From Phaeosaccion multiseriatum (Eukaryota > Ochrophyta, other classes), in assembly GCA_965112735.1 (NCBI GenBank), contig OZ218952.1, forward strand, positions 5,146,001 through 5,210,000: DNA of 64,000 nt, written 5' to 3'. A program made the position numbers and the translations under genes. Position 1 is the stretch's first letter. Every line of letters starts with the position of its first letter. The notes beneath the pieces are model-generated. The model worked only from the letters and a program-made list of their open reading frames with translations. It had not been told where the DNA came from and ran no database searches. Positions 33,501-43,739 of this stretch are shown piece after piece.

Positions 33501-36500
33501 CCGATTAAACTCGTCCTCTGTTTCTACCGAATGACCGTGCACTTGGCCGAACGACTCCCATCTCTGCCCCATACGCCTGAGGAACTTGTCCTTGATGATG
33601 GAGTAGGACATAGGAAGCTGCTCCTCCGTCATCAACACGTTGAGTTGGAGAAACTTGTTGAGGTAGGCAAGTCCCGTCTCCCCCACCCCTGGCCTCAGAT
33701 CGTGCATCTCGGAGGTGAGAAACTCTTGTCGCTGTGACTGCGTGCTCCCCATCACTGCCTCCTTGATTGCCTGCATCAATAGTACCAGGTCCACTTGGAA
33801 CCGCGCTGTGCGAGTGCGTTCTTCTATGGCATCCCTCATGTCCGAGGGAATGGCCTCCAAAATCTTGAGGCCCGTCTGTTGGTACAGACTGAACGTCAGG
33901 GCATACTTAGAGTCCCGGGAGGCGTCGTCTGCGTTGGGGATCTTATCACTATCCACCAAGAATGCCTTTGCCCCCATCCCCCCTATGTGATCCGTGACCG
34001 CTCGCATAAATCGCAAGAGAGGCATCACTCCCTCCGATTCCAACTTCTTGTCAAACTCATTGTTCTTCGGCTTGAACGTGAGTTCCAGCAGCTGCTGTGC
34101 TGTACTCCCCCCCCCGCTGGGGGTCACTGTTCCTCCGACTGAGGAGATAGTGACTGGTGCTGCGGCCGCTGCCGTGGGCACTCCTTGCTGTGTGATGTGT
34201 TTGGCCAACGCTGCCGCTATCATCTTTTCCATCATTTCAGCCATCTGCTGCTGTGCGTCTCCTTCTATCGCGGAACTCGCACTGACGGGCGCCGCTGCGT
34301 CCGCCTTTTCAACGCCTTCTTCTTCCGCGCCTGGCATGGCTAACGAAAGGACTCCTTCTCTCTCACTTGAGTTATCCGACCAAAACTCGCCTGTGTGCCG
34401 TCGCCGACTACGTAGAACCAGCTAGCTGTGAAGTGTCGCGACAGCTGTCGTGTTGCGATATCTCCTCTACGATGACAGGGACAAGCTAGAGTAGTGTCAA
34501 CTCGTGTATTAATAATACCTACTGAGAGATGCGTTCAAGGAAGTGATGGCCGTGGCCATACATGAATATCGATATCCACATCGATATTGTACGTCGATAT
34601 AGTGCTCAGTCACAAATGGCGATACTTATCACAACACTCTCTTCTTCTGGCTGACTTTACATGTACAGCAGCAAGCACCGCCGCACCCTCCTGCTGGTCT
34701 CCTTTTCCGTCTTTGCCGCCTGAGACTCGTCACTGTTGGTGCCTTTCCCCCCCTTCTCCCAGAGGCTTCGCTCTTTGCTGTGAATTTGTGACTTCCTTCC
34801 TTTCCTCATGGCAAGCCCACAACCGGCCGAGCTGCACCGCATCTCAACACGCGTGCTGCCCCTTTTTCCCGTGAACAGACTTGTTTTGGCTGGCTGTTGT
34901 CTGCGCAAGCCAACGCATCTATGCTTGGAGTTTTTTGCACGCCTGTTGGCTGGCTGGTCCGGCCTCCGAGCGACAGAGTCTGCCTCATGAATCCTTCCCC
35001 CCGCTCATGATTGCCTGCGTGCTTTGCTTGGCTCCCTCTCCTCATCTGTGTTCATACAATATACGGCGGCTTTGTCTCCACTTCGGTTCCACCACTAGTT
35101 CGTGCTTGTTTGCATCTCATGGGGAGAAGTAGAGGAGCAACAGGAGTGCGAGGCGGAGCTGACGTGCAGCACTTCAAAGGCTTGCGGAGTAAGTCGTTGC
35201 TTTTCAATGGAACAAGGGGGGGGGGGGCGGGGGGGCGTAAGCAAGTCAACCTGTGGAGCTCACTCGCCGCTCAGTGCAGCTTACCGCAACCTTTGTGCGT
35301 ATTTTGATCCTCACGCGCAAAGCACCTGCTACGGATGCTGGCTTAGATGAGCTGCATTTGCTTGCCAAGATGTGGGTGGCTGACATGGAAAGAAAGAGGG
35401 CATGCGGCCGGGAGGCGATAGAAGGCACGACCGGAGGGATGAGGAGTCTAACTGGTGTACTTCCCACCCCCGCGACCCTCCCTCCTCTGGCCTTTCCTGG
35501 CCTCGCTGCACCCATCCGTCACCTCTGCAGGCTGTTGCGCTGTTAGGGAACTCCCGGGGCACTTGTGATGACGCCGGCTCCTGCGACGCCACCGACTTTG
35601 GGCCCCTTACGGTGCGTGCGCGAGGAGGGGGTGAGATGTAAGGAGTCCAGTAACGGGTTCATTTGACTTGGGGACTGTGCTGTTTGTTGCGGGAAGGTGA
35701 TGCCTGCATCGAGCTCCTGTCCTCACTGTTGTACTTTTGTCGAATTGCGTATTCTCAGGTTCAGACAACGACAGGAGGATCAGCGTGCTGCACTGGCGTC
35801 GGGTGGTAAGTCATCAAGCCCGAAGCAAAGCTCGATGCAGCGTGCGCGTGTATCCCCTCCTCAATGGCCGGCACGGTCATCCCTTGATGGTCATTTCCTC
35901 CCTTGCTGCGCTCGCCCGTACAAGTGTATGTGTGGCTGTGTGTGTGTGTGCCATTGCACGCTGCACCGTACTCCCTCACTCGCCCCTTCAAGCAAGGAAG
36001 CTCACTTTTATTTTCTCTGCCTGGTTTGTTTCGCTCCACAACCCCCCTCCCCCCTGTCTGCTCGACTCGTGCGACTCTTCGGCACGAGCGAAGCCCTGCG
36101 GACGTTATCGTATGCGGTGAGGACGATCCATTCATGTTCCTGCAGAGAAAGTGCTGAATAGCGCAAGGGGGCCTTGGAGCAACCCATGGAAGAGTCTCGC
36201 TTCCATCTATTTGCTGTCCCCTCCTTGTCTCCTGTCTACTGTCCCGCTTGATATCTGCCGCTTTTCATCGCACTGTGTGCACCTCGGATTCTTTTTCTGG
36301 AAGTGCTCTGCGGTAGCTAGTCTGACCCACTTTTCTCTGGTCTTTTGCGGCTGGGTCGCTCCCCGTCTCCTCCTGCCACGACGTCTCAGACATCGACGAG
36401 GACGGCATTGCAGACCATCTCGACAAGTGAGTGTTCTAAACTGTGGACAGACTGGAGTGGGAATGAAGATGTTGTGCGTGTTTGTGGGCGTGCTGATTGT

Positions 36501-39500
36501 GTGCGTGTCCCCCCCCAGCGTCTCCCTGTAGAGGGTCGACACACTGACTACATTGTCCCCCTCTCCTTGTTGCTCCTTGCTTGGTCCTCGCAGCTGCCCT
36601 GACGCAGACAACCCCAAGCAAGAGGATGCCGATGGAGACGGAGTTGGAGACGCTTGTGACAAGTAAGGAGCGAGTTTACGTGAATGTGCCCCCCCCAGCG
36701 TCTCCCTGTAGGGAGGGTCGACACACTGAATACATTGTCCCCCTCTCCTTGTTGCTCCTTGCTTGATCCTCGCAGCTGCCCTGACGCAGACAACCCCAAG
36801 CAAGAGGATGCCGATGAAGACGGAGTTGGAGACGCTTGTGACAAGTAAGGAGCGAGTTTGCGTGAATGTGCCCCCCCCCAGCGTCTCTCTGTCATGGCAT
36901 CGTCGCCCCCTGCCTGTCATGTTTTCCCGTGCGTGCGGGTTTGTGACTTGGCCGGCTCCCTCCTGTGTGTGGCCAAGTGCCCTGCCTGGTGTCTTTCTGC
37001 TTCCGTGGAGGAGCTCGCGCTGACTACACCTCCCTTCTCTCTGGCCTCTTTGCCTCCTCTGCTCCTTCCAGCTGCCCTTTTGTGGCCAACGCGGACCAGA
37101 CTATTGTCCCTAACTGTGGTGAGCAAGGGATGTATTGCCCTGGCTGGTGATGTGTAATGCTCTACTGACTTAGGTTGCGTGGCCTCCAGCGTCTATCGCG
37201 GTTTCGCCCCTGCTCGCCCACGCACCTTGTTTGCTGGCATCTAAGCTCGCTCCCCTCTTACCTTTCTACCGTTCTCACTGCCACTGGGCGTCATGTGCCA
37301 TGGTGGTCATCACATCAGCCTTTGCTGAATTATGTTACGAGGCAGAAGGATCCATATCAGGACCCGACAGTGATACTTGCTCCGGCTGCTCCTTACCCGT
37401 CATTTGCGACGACGCTTCCAATAGAGCATGTGAGGTGCGTCCGAGCGCAGCATGTCTGCGCTACGTAGGAGGGGCTGCCCGTGTGCCCCTGCCTTGCTGC
37501 TCCTCCCCAGGCAGCTGCTGGTCTTGACCTTCCTGCTCTGCGCTTCTTCAGGCAGGCAGTGAAGAGCGGTGGAATTGAAACCTGTCTGTGAGGAGCGGCT
37601 TGCTTGTGTGTGAGTGAAGGGTGTGGGGTAGTGGCATAGCGGGCGAGAGACTCACACCTCTGTGCTTCATCTGTGCGTTCCTCCTCTGCTCGATTTCCCT
37701 ACCCCCCCACCCCCTTCCTTGCCCTGCCCTTGGCCATGCACGGGCTTCTCCGGCTCCGCTCTCTGGTCTCCCTCGTCCCCTTCCTAACACTGGCTGCTGT
37801 CCCTTGACTTCATGGCGCGTCTCACTCCTGCTTGCTGGCTGGTGGGACCCTCGCCCCCCTTCGCCCCCACCCTTGCACCGCCGGGACTGGGCAATCTCCG
37901 TCCCCCCCGCCCGTCCGTGGGTGCTGCGGACGTGGACAACGCTTCTCGTCCCTGCGGCTCTCCCAGCGTAAGACATTTAACGTAAGTCTAAGCATCAGAC
38001 CTTCACCCTTGTCACTGCTCTCTTCTGCTCTTGTGAACACAGACTTGCGTACGGTCATCGCCACTATTGATGTCTGCACCGCCCCTCGCTTCGTCTGCCT
38101 GTCGCTGGCCTGCGTTTGTCCTAAGTCCTTGACTTCTTTTCGGTACTTTGACTTGACCAGACTGATGCCCATCGAACGTCGTGGATAGCGTCATTGGAAC
38201 CCCTCCAACGTGTAATCACCTCATGCCATGACCATCCGTATTGCTTGCTGCTCTTTGCTCGCCTTGCAGAACTGCGAAGTGGAGTGCAGCGGTGACTTTG
38301 CGTGTGGGGTGAGTCGGTGACGTGAAGCCCTTTCCACTTCACCCCATGCAAAGAGCACTACTGCTGGCTGGCCACTTGCTTCTTGGATCTCGAGGGGATG
38401 ATGGGGAGACGAGTAAAATGGATTAGCCCTAACAACTCTGCCGCCCCCCCCCGAGATGTTGCTTGTACTTGCTCGATTCGTGTATGGGCTGTCCTGTTCC
38501 CTCCTGCACCCCTAGTTGCTTGCATTCTTCACTTGTTGTCGGCTAGCCTAGCTAAAGAAGGCTTCCTCATTTCTCTTACTTTCCGGTGTGGGCTGATTGG
38601 CCTTGAACTCACTCCCCCCCCTGCTCTTATATGCATCGCACCACCCCATGTGCTCTTCCCCTGCACATGGCAGTTTGCATCCTTTCGCAGCGCCCATGCC
38701 CTGTAGAATGTGCATGCTGCTTCGAAGGAGAACTTCGATTGTCTGTGCTCCCCGTGACCTCCTCTCACGTGTGGCTGCTCTTACCCCCCCCCTCCTGCTA
38801 CTTGTTGCTTCTGTCGTTGCTACCTGTACCCGTTGTACCTCCTCCCCCTCCCCCGCTCGGACTGCTGCTCTTCGGCGATGGCTCTTGGTGCGAATTGTCT
38901 CTGCCGTTTCATACCTGGGGCCCTCTCTACCCTCGCTCGTGTGGCTGTATCAGATCGTCACCTTTGAGGTACGTAGAGCTTGACTTGTTGTGAACGAAGC
39001 CTGGTGCTTGATGAACAGTGAAGCGTGGCTGGCTTGGGCGCGGGTGGTGTCGTGCGGGGCGGGTTCATTGCCAGCCCATCGCTTGGTCTGACTGTCACCA
39101 CTCGCCTGCCAGTGTGCTGTAGCTAGTACCCCGAAGTGCCTTGGCGTGGGCGTTGCTTGGGCACTGGTTCGTGACTTTCGAACACTTCATCCCTATTGCT
39201 TGCCGCTCTTTGCTCGCCTTGCAGGACTGCGACGTGCAGTGCAGCGGCAACCGAGCGTGTGCGGTGAGTCGGTGACGTGAAGCCCTTTCCACTTCACCCC
39301 ATGCAAAGAGCACTACTGCTGGCTGGCCACTTCTTGGATCTCGAGGGGATGATGGGGAGACGAGTAAAAATGGATTAGCCCTAATAACTCTGCCCGCCCC
39401 CCCCGAGATGTTGCTTGTACTTGTTCGATTCGTGTATGGGCTGTCCCGTTCCCTCCTTCACCCCTAGTTGCTTGCATTCTTCACTTGTTGTCGGCTAGTC

Positions 39501-42500
39501 TAGCTAAAGGCTTCCTCAGTTCTCATACTTTCCGGTGTGGGCTGATTGGCCTTGCTTGAACTCACTCCCCCCCTGCCGATATATATGCATCGCACCACCC
39601 CATGTGCTCTTCCCCTGCACATCGCAGTTTGCATTCTTCCTCGGCACCTCAAAGGCTACCTGTACGGGTAGTGAGTCTCGTTCGTGTAGGGTAAGTCTCT
39701 TTATCTTCGTCTGGCTATAGCTAGATGTACGCCTGCACCAACCGCGGCATCCTCCTAGCTGCTGGCGTGCTGTTATCCATCTCTCCCACCGCCTGAGATT
39801 AAACTCCTGGTGCCCTTCCTCCCTTTCTCCCGGAGGCTTCTTTGCTTCTTGTCTCAGGGGGAGGGGTTTGGGGGGAGACGAGTAGATGGAGATGCTGTAG
39901 TTGCTCGACTTGTTTTGTGGGCGCCCCGCTCCCTCCTCCTCCACACCACTAGTTGCTTACGTTCTTCATTTTTTTCCTCATTCCTCTTACATTCCGGTGT
40001 GGGCTGATTGGCCTTGCACTAACCCCCCTACCGCCCTCTGCACGCATCGCACCACCCCGCACATCGCAGAGAGCATCCTTCCTCGACGACTCAAAGGCTA
40101 CCTGCAGTGGGGAGGTTTCGTGTGATGTAAGTGTCGCTCTCATCTTCTTGCTGACTTTAAATGTACAGCAGCACCGCCGCACCCTCCTGCTGGCATCCTT
40201 TTCTGTCTGTTGCCGCATGAGACTCGTCACTGCCGGTGCCCTTCCTCCCATTCTTCCGGAGGCTTCTTTGCTTCTTGTCTCAGGGGGGGGGGTTTGGGGG
40301 GAGTGCCGAGACGAGTAGATGGAGGTGCTGTAGTTGTTCGACTTGTATGTGGGCGCCCCACTCCCTCCTCCTCCTCCACCACCACCACCACCACTAGTTG
40401 ATTACGTTCTTCACTTTTTTCCTCCGTTCCCTTACTTTCCGGTGTGGGCTGATTGGCCTTGAACTAACCCCCCTGCCGCCCTCTGCATGCATCGCACCAC
40501 CCCGTACATCGCAGATAGTATTCGTTCTCGGCGACTCAAAGGCTACCTGCGAAACTGCTCTTTCGTGCCTTGTAAGTGTCGCTCTCTTTTCTTCTTGCTG
40601 ACTTTACATGTAGAGCAGCAAGCACCGCCGCACCCTCCTGTTGGTGGCCTCCTTTTCCATATGTTGCCGCCTGAGACTCGTCACTGGTGGTGCCCTTCCT
40701 CCCCTTCTCCCAGAGGCTTCTTTGCTGTGAATTTGTGACTTGCTTCCTTATTTTCCTCATGGCAAGCCCACAACCGGCCGAGCTGCACCGCATCTCAACA
40801 CGCGTGCTGCCCCTTCTTGTTCCCATGAACAGACTTTCTTGTTTTGGCTGTTGTCTGCGCAAGCCAACGCACCTATGCTTGGACTTTTTGCACGCCTGCT
40901 GGTCCGGCCTCCGAGCGACAGAGTCTGCCTCATGAATCCTCCCCCCCGCTCATTGCCTGCCTGCGTGCTTTGCTTGCCTCTCCTCATCTGTGTTCATAAA
41001 ATGCACGGCGGCTTTGTCTCCACTTCGGTACCACCACTAGAGCGTGGTAGTTTGCCACTCACAGGAAGGAAAGGAGGAGCAGGACTGCGAGGCGGAGCTG
41101 ACGTGCAGCGATTCAAATGCTTGCGTAGTAAGTCGTTGCTTTTCAATGAAACGAAGGGGGGGGGGGGGGTGGGACGTAAACAAGTCACCTGTGAAGCTCA
41201 CTCGCCGCTCAGCGCAGCTTACCGCAACCTTTGTGCATATTTTGATCCTCACGCGAAAAGCACCTGCTACGGATGCTGGCTTAGATGAGAGCTGCATTTG
41301 CTTGCCAACATGTGGCTGGCTGGCATGGAAAGAAAGAGGGCGTGCGGGAGGCGATCGACGGCACGACCGGAGGGACACTAGAATATGGAGTCTAACTGGT
41401 GTATTTCCCACCCCCGCGACCCTCCCTCCTCTTGCCTTTTCTGGCCTCGCTGCACCCATCCGTCACCTCTGCAGAGTGTTGTGCTGTTCGGGAACTCCCG
41501 GGCCACGTGTGATGTGGCCGAGTCCTGCGAGTTAGTTACGGTGCGTGCGCGAGGAGGGGGTGAGATGTAAGGAGTCCAGTAACGGGTGTCATTTGACTTG
41601 GGGACTGTGCTATTTGTTGCGGGAAGGTGATGCCTGCATCGAGCTCCTGTCCCCACTGTTGTACTTTTGTCGAATTGCGTATTCTCAGGTTCGGACAACG
41701 ACAGGAACAGCGTGCTGCACTGGCGTCGGGTGGTAAGTCATCAAGCCCGAAGCAAAGCTCGATGCAGTGCGCGCGTGTACCCCCTCCTCGATGGCCGGCA
41801 CGGTCATCCCTTGATGGTCATTTCCTCCCTTGCTGCGCTCGCCCATACAAGCTTATGTGTGTGTGTGTGCGGTGTGCCATTGCGCGCTGTACCGTACTCC
41901 CTCGCTCGCCCGTTCAAGCAAGGAAGCTCACTTTTATTCTCTCTTTCTGGTTTGTTTCGCTGCCTCCACAACCCTCCCCCCCCCCCCTGTCTGCTCGACT
42001 CGTGCGACTCTTCGGCACGAGCGAAGCCCTACGGACGTTACCGTATGCGGTGAGGACGATCCATTCATGTACCTGCAGAGAGCGTGCTGAATAGCGCAAG
42101 GGGACCTTGGAGCAACCCATGGAAAAGTCTCGCTTGCATGGGCCCTTCCTTCTACTCCTCCTCCTTGTCTGCTGTCCCCCTTTATTATCTGCTGCTTTTC
42201 GTCCCACAGTGGATATCCTTTGAAACATCACAGGACTGACTGTATTGCCCTGGCTGGTGATGTGTAATACTCTACTGACTAAGGTTGATATATCTCTCTC
42301 TCACTCATTCCTTAATTTGGACGATGTGGTGGTGCTTGCTTTCAGACGAGGATGGCCAGATGGAAGGAGACCCGATGGTTTTCGGCTTCAAGCAGCAAAT
42401 CTTCCTCTTCAAGGGAGCCCACAACGCTTGGTACGCTGCCTTGGCGGAGAGGCACTTGCAGTTAAACTGGAGGCTGTCCGTCTTCCCCTCCTGCGAGAAC

Positions 42501-43739
42501 GGCGCTCAGCCGGTGAGTCAAGAGAAGCGGCGGTATTGGGGGGACTCGTCGTCGAATCTGAGCACTTGAGCTCCCGAGACAGTCAGCCAGTGACAGGGTG
42601 GAGAGGACTCCTTGCATGGTGCTTCGTATGAGTCCTGCCTGTGCCCTCTTGCCTTGCCTGGGGATGGTGGATGGCACCCTATACCAGTGCCACCGCTCTC
42701 GTCAGCCACCCACCCTGGTCAAGTACTGGCCGTTCCCCTTACTGCCTCACTCGCTCCTCTTTTCGCTCGGTGGCGGTCTCACGCGTGACTTGTCGGTCTC
42801 TTCTCTCTCTCTTCCATTAGCCAGACTCCTTGGCTTGCCCCCCTTTGACTCATGAACCCCTCATCACCTTCCCTTTGCAAGCACACAACCGCACGCACGC
42901 ACGCACGCACACAGACATACGCCACCGCCTTGGCCTTTACCTTCCCCCCCCCTCTGGACGGGGATGACAAGACCGCTCTCCTTGGAGGGGCGGGCACGGC
43001 TGCGTCGTCGAGAGTGCTGGTGGAGGTCATAGACGTGGAAAAGTACAACCCAGACTACATCCAGGGGGAGGAGCTCACACCCCGTGCCGAGCAAATCCTG
43101 GGCTACGGCTCTCTGAGAGTCACCATCGAGGACAAGAAAATCACCAAGCCGGGGCTCTACCACATGGCCAACGGTGGTAAAGTGATGGCCTTCAACGCGT
43201 ACGGCCCCTGTCAGGTGAAGCGCGACATCCACATGATGGAAGAGCTCAACGAGGCGGAGAGGCTCAAAGCCTCGCCTCTCAGACGCCGCCTCTCGGAGAT
43301 GGCAGTGGATGACGACCTTGCAGCGCTGCTGGCTGTGGAGTCTCGCCTGCACAGGGCCGAGGATAGGACCCTTTGTGAAGAGTGGATCGCAGACAAGCGC
43401 GTCAAGAGGAATCTCTTCACGGAGCCCGGGTCGTGGGCGAGCGTTTACATCTTCACCGACACGTACTCCTTCCAGGTGGACTACCGCCAGGAGATTGAGC
43501 GCTGCTACGCCCATGTGCTCGACGTTGGCTTCATCCACAAGCCCAATGACATCGGCGTGGAGCGCTGGAGCGGGGTCATGGGAGAGACTCAGATCCTGAA
43601 ACGCGACAGCTCTGGGCATCCCCTCGACAGGGAGAGGGACCTCATCCTGTCCTCCTCCAAGGACGAGGACTACGTCGTGGACGGGCCCTGGGGGACGGAC
43701 TTTGTGGCCCGCTTCGACAGCGCCTGGGAGGAGGAGTAG
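21554..43739 (+). CDS. Secreted Cys-rich repeat protein with thrombospondin type-3 repeats
   Basis: 29 exons, all phases compatible, 845 residues: 21554-21641, 28963-29072, 29602-29616, 30005-30043, 30389-30442, 30920-31012, 35099-35188, 35531-35611, 35759-35805, 36094-36116, 36390-36426, 36594-36662, 36776-36844, 37072-37118, 37319-37434, 37967-37981, 38270-38308, 38691-38753, 38954-38968, 39225-39263, 39628-39690, 40070-40126, 40515-40571, 41041-41127, 41475-41540, 41689-41732, 42027-42049, 42346-42512, 42915-43739. Exon 1 is a signal peptide (LRLMLLSVVVLGQQ). Cys-spaced modules follow (GTSKATCTGSESRSC, EEQDCEAELTCSDSNAC, NCEVECSGDFACG), then Ca-binding TSP3 repeats (DADGDGVGDACDNCP). A second module set leads to a GDPMVFGFKQQIFLFKG domain resembling root-cap/VWD-like GDPH domains, and a 275-residue unassigned C-terminus. 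An extracellular Ca-binding role is likely. Least certain: exon 38691-38753, the microexons and the last intron. Confidence 0.7.
21950..28687 (+). repeat. Giant TCC trinucleotide array in intron 1
   Basis: From about 22025 to 28242 the sequence is uninterrupted TCC triplets, roughly 6.2 kb or 2,070 units. Interrupted TCC flanks (CTGCTC, CTTCTC, CCCCTC variants) lie on both sides. It sits in the first intron of the secreted-protein gene. The long poly-Ser (sense) and poly-Gly (antisense) reading frames here are artefacts of the repeat. Array length in an assembly of this kind is unreliable. Confidence 0.97.
28911..30445 (+). repeat. Duplicated exon-intron block I, copy 1
   Basis: Covers exons 28963-29072 to 30389-30442. 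Exon and intron sequence closely match 37268-38690 (for example ACCGTTCTCACTGCCACTGG at 28911 and 37268). The intron stretches around 29090-29600 and 37450-37965 differ by scattered substitutions and small indels. Confidence 0.9.
31040..34636 (-). mobile_element. Truncated Ty1/Copia-type LTR retroelement, antisense in intron
   Basis: Its right end at 34636 reads TGTTGTGATAAG on the antisense strand, a plausible LTR start (5'-TG). It is followed by about 300 nt of leader/LTR before the polyprotein ATG at 34337. The coding region stops at 31149, and duplicated host sequence resumes by about 31040. No reverse transcriptase, RNase H or second LTR is visible, so this copy is 3'-truncated and non-autonomous. 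Host sequence on the right is the intron that normally follows the GTSxATC exon. On the left it is the intron after the D-type exon (30920-31012). A deletion may therefore have removed the element's 3' part together with one host exon. Confidence 0.85.
31149..34337 (-). CDS. Copia-type Gag-protease-integrase polyprotein, lacking RT
   Basis: One 1,062-codon frame. The N-terminal third is a Gag-like helical domain. Two CCHC zinc knuckles follow near residues 335-375 (CYRCGRKGHMRTTC and CFNCHKPGHQRADC). An aspartic-protease motif, LADSGSALNV, comes next. A GAG-pre-integrase His/Cys region follows, then an integrase core with Asp in TLDTIPLEG, Asp in LSADNGSEL and Glu in GLNEARHKE (D,D,E). The C-terminus is Ser-rich, then Gln-rich (microsatellite-like CAG/CTG), and ends where reverse transcriptase would normally begin. 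Gag-protease-integrase order places it in the Copia lineage rather than Gypsy. The frame is open and undamaged, so the insertion is probably recent, but it cannot transpose without RT in trans. Confidence 0.93.
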   Translation of the reverse strand: MPGAEEEGVEKADAAAPVSASSAIEGDAQQQMAEMMEKMIAAALAKHITQQGVPTAAAAAPVTISSVGGTVTPSGGGSTAQQLLELTFKPKNNEFDKKLESEGVMPLLRFMRAVTDHIGGMGAKAFLVDSDKIPNADDASRDSKYALTFSLYQQTGLKILEAIPSDMRDAIEERTRTARFQVDLVLLMQAIKEAVMGSTQSQRQEFLTSEMHDLRPGVGETGLAYLNKFLQLNVLMTEEQLPMSYSIIKDKFLRRMGQRWESFGQVHGHSVETEDEFNRFKQQVQRFDSDLQAQAREAGEDLERGLFHIYQQRQKTQQPAGGGRQTTTGAGEKDRSNTRCYRCGRKGHMRTTCPSKEELCFNCHKPGHQRADCPNSRKKKDGEHVEGSTSAIFSIPWTLQERGSGHSLYHMSKLKSGADGTRQGLADSGSALNVWPNLDGLYDFCAHQSLVQLADGKSHAQIMGKGKVNISYVSNDGKRGLKGLEVVVSPDVPFCIFAEKNLSDLLGGSARPAGKPVYFGPSADAPETVHTTQDPELGLDMLQFKIEEATEQWSDYMTYHCKKGHRNDQELRRQAKLEGVTLCGKRAPCKTCAEVKMTKAAQSKQFIDYPKAPLAQVTLDTIPLEGEHVLQACCPHTGMGWCRKVGGKTEAHFQSVYDDLNTTVFIPGERTAGYKVQCLSADNGSELIKTKAAKKMLYSQGIEVKLTDPNCQAQNGLNEARHKELARMSILFIEEAKLEEHSKQLRFVAYKLAQLLYNTRCRRGQQQSPYELYFKRKPDLQHLHIFGEQAKVRVGNKKHKQWHNDKTHSAVYVGQSPNHRSACLLFYIPSQKRFISSSSYTFVTNRRHDGTVFGSHVEKGKLPETAEKEDDSEDEDQPSSSGSSSRSSSGSSSRSSSRSSSGSSSRSSSRSSSSSASGGGGGGTKSGTVTWNTRLEEAQPAPQQQQTSRWEQVLTREFVEKLQLEGEGLERRQHAERQQREQTAKQQQREQQKQQVEQQEQQQQQAEQQQAEQQQEEPTQQAEPPERGKLWTYVVAKDGDKGAKEHDWGHDPSLGRTRSGKH
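34637..36235 (+). repeat. Duplicated exon-intron block II, copy 1
   Basis: Contains exons 35099-35188 to 36094-36116 and matches 40600-42190 over about 1.5 kb, introns included. A partial third copy is 30460-31012. Confidence 0.9.
36500..36880 (+). repeat. 182-bp tandem duplication of a TSP3 exon with its intron
   Basis: The exons at 36594 and 36776 start 182 bp apart and are nearly identical (GATGGAGAC versus GATGAAGAC). The preceding introns share CCCCCCAGCGTCTCCCTGTAG and TTGTTGCTCCTTGCTTG. A further partial intron copy starts near 36871. Confidence 0.93.
37268..38690 (+). repeat. Duplicated exon-intron block I, copy 2
   Basis: Partner of 28911-30445. Part of it (38240-38650) is again repeated at 39190-39615, giving the third 15-nt/39-nt exon pair. 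Confidence 0.88.
39590..40600 (+). repeat. Triplicated GTSxATC exon unit
   Basis: Units around exons 39628-39690, 40070-40126 and 40515-40571 share the upstream ACCACCCC(G/A)(C/T) A-CATCGCAG acceptor context and the downstream GTAAGT(G/C)TC donor context. Unit length is about 440 bp. Confidence 0.88.
40600..42190 (+). repeat. Duplicated exon-intron block II, copy 2
   Basis: Partner of 34637-36235. The exons keep phase and Cys pattern but differ in short indels that are multiples of three. Confidence 0.9.

Noticed and set aside
38631-38760. Using the usual acceptor at 38673 for the GTSxATC-type exon (FASFRSAHAL).
   Set aside because: That frame stops after ten codons. The downstream AG at 38690 gives an open, phase-neutral exon with several Cys, so it was preferred with low confidence.
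42821-42914. Extra exon after TTCCATTAG (PDSLACPPLTHEP).
   Set aside because: It needs a GC donor and then fails to match the phase of the last exon. Direct splicing 42512 to 42915 keeps phase.
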